Assembly (NCBI GenBank): GCA_019750135.1
Contig: JAIEOV010000013.1
Location: 1-64,000 of the forward strand
DNA length: 64,000 bases
Direction of reading: 5' to 3'
DNA from: Reyranella sp.
GTDB taxonomy: Bacteria > Pseudomonadota > Alphaproteobacteria > Reyranellales > Reyranellaceae
In this document: piece after piece, positions 63,172-64,000 of the stretch
Layout: each line of letters begins with the position of its first letter
Position numbering within the stretch: position 1 is the first letter of the stretch
Position numbers and translations under genes: made by a program
Notes under the pieces: model-generated
The model's input: only the letters and a program-made list of their open reading frames with translations
What the model was told of the DNA's origin: nothing
Databases searched by the model: none

Positions 63172-63183
63172 CAGCGTGCGGTA

Positions 63184-63573
63184 CTACTCCGCCAACCGCT
63201 TCCGCATCACCTTCGCCGCCTCGTCCATCATGCCGCCGATCGCCGGCGCGAGCTCGTTGGGCAGGAGGTCGATCGTCCAGACCACGCGGCAGCCGTCGCT
63301 TTCGGGGAAGACTTGGACGGCGGCGTTGTAGTGGCTCGCCTGGCCTTCGACGACCGAATAGACCAACCGGCAGGTCTCGTCGTCCGAGGTGACCAGCCGC
63401 TCGCGCGCCACCATGCCGTTGAAGAAGGTCAGGATGCGATCGCCGTTGTCCATCTTGAGATCGGTCAGGAAGCCCGGTGCGACGTTGGTGTGGACGGCGC
63501 CGAAGTCGCGCAGCTTTTGCCAGACCGGGGCCGCGCCGGCGGCCACGGGGATCTCTCGTCGCAGAGTTGCCAT
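63184..63573 (-). CDS. SRPBCC family protein
   Basis: A 129-residue START/Bet v1-like protein (VPVAAGAAPVWQKLRDFG-type opening: IPVAAGAAPVWQKLRDFGAV; IDLLPNELAPAIGGMMDEAA). Such proteins bind hydrophobic ligands or act as polyketide cyclases. The start MATLRREIP is at 63573. No recognised partner nearby. Confidence 0.85.
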   Translation of the reverse strand: MATLRREIPVAAGAAPVWQKLRDFGAVHTNVAPGFLTDLKMDNGDRILTFFNGMVARERLVTSDDETCRLVYSVVEGQASHYNAAVQVFPESDGCRVVWTIDLLPNELAPAIGGMMDEAAKVMRKRLAE

Positions 63574-63654
63574 GTCGATGCTCCTTTGTCGGAAGCGGAC
63601 AATGGTGGTGCAACAGCCGCTGGTCTGGCGGGTTTCGGACGTGGTCGCCGCGGC

Positions 63655-64000
63655 CTAGAAGGCCTTGGCCAAGGTCAACCGGAAAGCCGTCGGCTCGACC
63701 GGATGGAAATGCCGGTCGGCGACGCCTCCTGCCGGCTCGCCCGGCAGGCGCGAGGTGTAGAAGTAGTCGATCTGGCTCGCCTGCGTGTTCAGGATGTTGA
63801 AGACGTCGAGGTTGAGCTTGATGCCGTTGTCGAAGATGTAGCCCAGACGGCCGTTCAACGTGGTGGTGAACGATGTATAGACGCTGCCGTCGGTCGTAAG
63901 TGGCCGTGGTCCCAGGCTGCGCACGCGCAACGCGCCGAACCAGCCCGTGTCGGCGCCGAGCGTGATGCCGCCGGAGCCGACGAAATCCGGCGCCCCCGGG
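63655..64000 (-). CDS. TonB-dependent receptor, C-terminal fragment
   Basis: The reading frame enters from the right edge (IPGAPDFV-like: APDFVGSGGITLGADTGWFG) and ends in a beta-barrel C-terminus with DVFNILNTQASQIDYFYTSR and the final LTLAKAF, typical of TonB-dependent outer-membrane receptors. About 114 codons are in the window. The N-terminus, plug domain and TonB box lie outside, so ligand class cannot be told. Confidence 0.85.
   Translation of the reverse strand, partial: PGAPDFVGSGGITLGADTGWFGALRVRSLGPRPLTTDGSVYTSFTTTLNGRLGYIFDNGIKLNLDVFNILNTQASQIDYFYTSRLPGEPAGGVADRHFHPVEPTAFRLTLAKAF

Overview
This is a GC-rich, densely coded 64 kb chromosomal segment from a proteobacterium, most likely an alphaproteobacterium with a large genome. 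The evidence is the housekeeping set pyrB-pyrC-like-plsY-dprA-topA-rnr, ruvX and gatC-gatA/gatB, a FixK/FNR-type regulator, two orphan TctC/Bug binding proteins and many small metabolic operons. A Reyranella-like member of the Rhodospirillales/Hyphomicrobiales would fit, but that is a guess. I saw no rRNA, tRNA, CRISPR array, phage or transposase gene. Both window edges are arbitrary: a TonB-dependent receptor runs off the right end.

Layout: 0.1-3.2 kb, two aldehyde dehydrogenases. 3.3-11.7 kb, a minus-strand housekeeping run (rpmG, S41 peptidase, DUF983, rnr, topA, dprA). 11.8-20.0 kb, accessory transport (dipeptide-type ABC permeases with an MFS gene between them, two binding proteins) and a secreted FAD oxidoreductase. 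20.0-23.8 kb, plsY, a secreted protein, a dihydroorotase-like gene and pyrB. 23.9-27.3 kb, a GFA protein, a helix-turn-helix/citrate synthase fusion, an unknown gene and a second citrate synthase. 27.3-33.0 kb, redox genes: a cytochrome b561/YceI operon, two divergent Fe(II)/2-oxoglutarate oxygenases, and an overlapping amidohydrolase/FixH-like/MauG-like operon. 33.0-39.5 kb, ruvX, a hydrolase, a CPA1 antiporter, an AlkD-like protein, gatC and gatA. 39.5-51.9 kb, accessory genes between gatA and gatB: a frameshifted phosphoribosyltransferase, LysE exporter, D-aminoacylase, P450/SMR/TetR, PPK2 with an FNR regulator, two TctC proteins and a VapBC pair. 51.9-64 kb, gatB, GH15, MBL lactonase, acyl-CoA dehydrogenase/AraC, GntR/serine hydrolase, glyoxalase-fold, GST, SRPBCC and the TonB receptor.

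The housekeeping genes look like one ancestral cluster interrupted by several accessory blocks. The most unusual stretch is 24.2-27.3 kb, where two citrate synthase homologues flank an unrecognised gene and share an 18-bp upstream motif. Other regulatory signals visible in the sequence are a TetR palindrome at 43989, a GntR palindrome at 59589, a VapB palindrome at 50542 and two near-identical FNR-type boxes at 45658 and 48537. Several intergenic regions carry long palindromes of the REP/BIME kind. Two genes are broken by single-base changes in short C runs, so they are either recent mutations or assembly errors.
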